A stretch of DNA of 64,000 nucleotides from an uncultured Clostridia bacterium (GTDB taxonomy: Bacteria > Bacillota > Clostridia > UMGS1810): assembly GCA_934463115.1 (NCBI GenBank), contig CAKSIN010000013.1, positions 1-64,000 of the forward strand, read 5' to 3'. How positions within the stretch are numbered: the stretch's first letter is position 1; each line of letters starts with the position of its first letter. Positions 63,252 to 64,000 of the stretch are shown here, in pieces. The position numbers and the translations under genes are program-made. The notes beneath the pieces are model-generated. The model was not told the DNA's origin, made no database searches, and worked only from the letters and a program-made list of their open reading frames with translations.

Positions 63252-64000
63252 ATGAACGGCTTTTATACCATAACCGATTTTTTGAGAAATGACGAAATTT
63301 CGATAGTCAAAGAAAAAAGCAACGACCGTGTACCTGTGCATTCGCACGAATTTATTGAAATGATATATATTTGCGAGGGCGAAGTCACTCATTCATATAA
63401 CGGCGAAAATATAAAGCTGAATAAAAACAGCTACATTTTTATAGACTACAACCAACCTCATTGTCTCACTGACAAAAGCGCGGATTTATGCATTATACGC
63501 TGCATTTTTATACCCGGATTTATCGACTCGGCGCTGAAAAACAATTACACTTTTTCGGATGTGCTGAGCAATTATCTTATCGGCATTTCGCCGTTAACCG
63601 TAAATTCGGTCAAAATATTTTTTGACAAAAATAATGAAATAAAAACCGAGCTCGAAAATATGCTGACGGAATATGCAAACAAAGAGATAGGCTACTGCCA
63701 GATTATGCGAAGCAGCCTTATTAAAATTATTGTTCTTTCCATGCGCAATTCAGACATCAGAAACCAAAATTTCGGCGCAACGGTACAGCGTATGATTGAA
63801 TATGCAAACAAAAGCTATAACAGCAAGAAATGTCTCGGTGAACTGGCGGCAAAATTGAATTACTCCGAGTCCAAACTGAGCTATTTATTCAAAAACGAAT
63901 TTGGAATTACATATACCTGTTATATCCGTCAAACAAGGATTCGCATAAGCTGTCATTTACTCCTGCAAACCAATATGTCTGTAGAACAAATTTCGGAACG
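63252..64000 (+). CDS. AraC-family transcriptional regulator (cut by window end)
   Basis: At least 249 codons, open at 64000. ATG at 63252 with AAGGTGG. N-terminal cupin (VPVHSHEFIEMIYICEGEVTHSYNGE, IDYNQPHCL), then the AraC-type double HTH (GATVQRMIEYANKSYNSKKCLGELAAKLNYSESKLSYLFKNEFGITYTCYIRQTRIRI). Probably controls the adjacent transporter and glycoside-hydrolase-like genes in response to a sugar-type ligand. Confidence 0.88.
   Translation, partial: MNGFYTITDFLRNDEISIVKEKSNDRVPVHSHEFIEMIYICEGEVTHSYNGENIKLNKNSYIFIDYNQPHCLTDKSADLCIIRCIFIPGFIDSALKNNYTFSDVLSNYLIGISPLTVNSVKIFFDKNNEIKTELENMLTEYANKEIGYCQIMRSSLIKIIVLSMRNSDIRNQNFGATVQRMIEYANKSYNSKKCLGELAAKLNYSESKLSYLFKNEFGITYTCYIRQTRIRISCHLLLQTNMSVEQISE

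Noticed and set aside
1..64000. tRNA, rRNA, CRISPR array or insertion sequence
   Set aside because: No cloverleaf, rRNA-like block, regularly spaced repeats of CRISPR type or transposase-like protein was recognised on either strand.

Overview
The window is a chromosomal piece of an anaerobic, spore-forming Firmicute of the Clostridia type. Evidence for this is the dipicolinate synthase genes dpaA/dpaB, a ferredoxin-dependent 2-oxoacid oxidoreductase, a T-box riboswitch, AGGAGG-type ribosome binding sites and a copper-amine-oxidase-like surface protein. The genus cannot be named from what is visible.

Layout. Positions 1-2350 hold host genes: a ribbon-helix-helix regulator, an OB-fold membrane protein and a secreted protein. 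Positions 2610-51469 are a complete 48.8 kb temperate phage, inserted by a large serine recombinase into dpaB (spoVFB). The 3' part of dpaB is at 2351-2620 and its 5' part at 51458-51790. The two share an 11-bp core, ACACATGAATC. Removing the phage at this core restores one open frame of 196 codons. Beyond the phage lie dpaA, then a six-gene operon (60081 down to 52785) for an aryl-acid/aromatic-amino-acid pathway behind a T-box with a Tyr (UAC) specifier. Last come a glycoside-hydrolase-like gene, an EamA transporter and a divergent AraC-type regulator cut by the window edge.

The phage looks podovirus-like: no tape-measure gene, a P22-like portal, a scaffold, and a beta-propeller plug/nozzle protein. 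Transcription runs mostly on the minus strand: repressor region, structured RNA, recT, YqaJ exonuclease, helicase, NinB-like, replisome organizer with internal repeats, RusA, a train of small Cys-rich genes, terminator, terminase, head, tail, spike, lysis, internal virion proteins. It ends with a 4273-residue polyvalent protein carrying DNA methylase, Strawberry-notch helicase, MuF-C and metallopeptidase modules. The plus-strand lysogeny arm holds the repressor, an XRE gene broken by an in-frame stop, a membrane protein whose tail copies a motif of the phage scaffold, a NYN-domain gene behind an attenuator-like leader, and the integrase.

Four points stand out. (1) The phage splits a sporulation gene with a frame-perfect junction, so spores can make dipicolinate only if it excises. 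(2) Three out-of-frame ORFs, each with ATG and a Shine-Dalgarno, sit in the inter-domain linkers of the giant gene. (3) A membrane-anchored lysogeny protein resembles the phage's own scaffold. (4) A Tyr T-box drives an operon whose enzymes could salvage aryl acids into tyrosine by reverse indolepyruvate oxidoreductase chemistry. All functional statements rest on reading protein motifs by eye; no search was run.
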